From assembly GCA_017446355.1 (NCBI GenBank), contig JAFSQZ010000120.1:1-22605 (forward strand): 22,605 nucleotides of DNA, written 5' to 3'. Of this stretch, positions 22,070 to 22,605 are shown piece by piece. The notes under the pieces are model-generated. The model did not search any database, had not been told where the DNA came from, and saw only the letters and a program-made list of their open reading frames with translations. Within the stretch, counting starts at the first letter, position 1; each line of letters opens with the position of its first letter. The stretch comes from Neisseriaceae bacterium. GTDB taxonomy: Bacteria > Pseudomonadota > Gammaproteobacteria > Burkholderiales > Neisseriaceae. The position numbers were made by a program, and so were the translations under genes.

Positions 22070-22095
22070 AAAAAACTAGGATTTTACACATCCTA
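22070..22095 (-). terminator. Intrinsic terminator overlapping the pilin stop codon
   Basis: On the minus strand TAGGAT (complement of 22090-22095) and ATCCTA (complement of 22077-22082) form a 6-bp stem with a 7-nt loop, followed by G and six T residues (22070-22075). The stem spans the last five codons and the TAG stop. Confidence 0.65.
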
Positions 22096-22543
22096 CAGAC
22101 TCTCTCAATCCACGTCTAGGATCATCACAAATATCACCAGTGATTTTCCAATAAAGCGTACGTTCATTACCGATATTACCGTCCTCATTAGGTGTTAAAA
22201 TAATATCTAAATTTTTGCCTGAACGAGAAGTTGCACCAGACACAGCCGTAATTACACCATTTTCAACTTTTACAAGTTTGGTGACAGAAAAACCGCCATT
22301 TACTGCATCATCAATATTACTGATACCATTTGTATTATGATTACAACCTTCTTTTTTACCAGTATCCATAATACACATAGAAACTTCTGTTTTAATAGAT
22401 GATAATTCCTGCAAAGTTCCTGTTGCTTTGGTGCGTGATGTATAATCTGAATACATAGGCAAGGCAATTGCAGCCAAAATGCCAATAATTGCAATCACAA
22501 TCATCAGCTCAATCAAAGTAAAGCCATTTATATTTTGTTTCAT
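22076..22543 (-). CDS. Type IV pilin (PilA-like major pilin)
   Basis: Class IVa prepilin of 155 residues. The short leader MKQNING is cleaved by prepilin peptidase before Phe8, which is then N-methylated. The mature N-terminus FTLIELMIVIAIIGILAAIA has Glu at +5 and the hydrophobic assembly helix. The globular head has two cysteine pairs, one in MCIMDTGKKEGC and one bounding the C-terminal loop CDDPRRGLRESVGC, the D-region that ends many pilins. GGAG lies 9 nt before the ATG. Adjacent tfpX/Z-type gene supports a pilus-subunit role in twitching, adhesion or DNA uptake, the last fitting the uptake sequences. The gene itself contains no uptake sequence. Whether it is the main pilin of the cell is unknown. 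Confidence 0.92.
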   Translation of the reverse strand: MKQNINGFTLIELMIVIAIIGILAAIALPMYSDYTSRTKATGTLQELSSIKTEVSMCIMDTGKKEGCNHNTNGISNIDDAVNGGFSVTKLVKVENGVITAVSGATSRSGKNLDIILTPNEDGNIGNERTLYWKITGDICDDPRRGLRESVGCVKS

Positions 22544-22605
22544 TTCTTTTCACTCCGATACTACATAACTAAATTGAATTATTTTATGTGAAATGCATAG
22601 CAAAA

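Overview
The window is a gene-dense chromosomal segment from a member of the Neisseriaceae. By eye it is AT-rich. The main evidence is a very high density of the DNA uptake sequence TTCAGG(C)(A/T)GCCTGAA: 15 complete copies plus four further perfect 12-mers in 22.6 kb, and many 10-base cores GCTGCCTGAA. Read on one strand it is the Simonsiella-type dialect AGGCTGCCTGAA; on the other it is the Kingella-type AGGCAGCCTGAA. Isolated, non-palindromic cores almost all have the GCTGCCTGAA form. Together with the low GC this makes a Simonsiella-like or low-GC Kingella/Alysiella-like organism most likely. The proteins (RseP, BamA, LpxA, RnpA) also look neisserial. No plasmid, phage, insertion sequence, CRISPR array, tRNA or rRNA gene was found.

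Layout. 1-2110: the end of guaA, a leader region that looks like a pyrimidine attenuator, then pyrB-pyrI (aspartate transcarbamoylase), a 146-bp palindromic repeat and a bidirectional terminator. 2127-8672 (minus strand): an envelope-biogenesis block transcribed fabZ, lpxA, rseP, bamA, skp, plus a separate YidB-like DUF937 gene. lpxD, normally beside fabZ in this cluster, is absent. 8673-10426: a second palindromic repeat, ribA (riboflavin) and a GAF-like hypothetical gene. 10427-13521: convergent tilS and recQ, which overlap by 13 bp inside one uptake sequence that supplies both stop codons. 13753-15722: a TatD-family hydrolase and serC. 15869-18432: promoter, rpmH, rnpA (TTG start), yidD and yidC, the conserved ribosome/RNase P/membrane-insertase cluster, here next to serC rather than dnaA. 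18548-19012: an unrecognised lipoprotein. 19257-21104: an ABC exporter half-transporter. 21272-22543: a TfpX/TfpZ-type pilin accessory protein and a type IV pilin; the pilin gene ends in an intrinsic terminator that overlaps its last codons.

How the genes fit together. Most products are housekeeping: purine and pyrimidine synthesis, lipid A and outer-membrane assembly (FabZ and LpxA make and use 3-hydroxyacyl-ACP; RseP, BamA and Skp serve envelope stress response and OMP assembly), tRNA modification, DNA repair and Sec/YidC insertion. The distinctive layer is the uptake sequences and type IV pilin. Uptake sequences serve as hairpins between genes, sit inside coding regions as SGSLK or LPEN/LPES peptides, and form protein C-termini. 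I found no clear novel defence or biosynthetic system. The most worthwhile leads are the pyrB leader, the tilS/recQ shared stop palindrome, the uptake-sequence-linked repeat element, the BamA POTRA-2 insertion and the pilin-embedded terminator.
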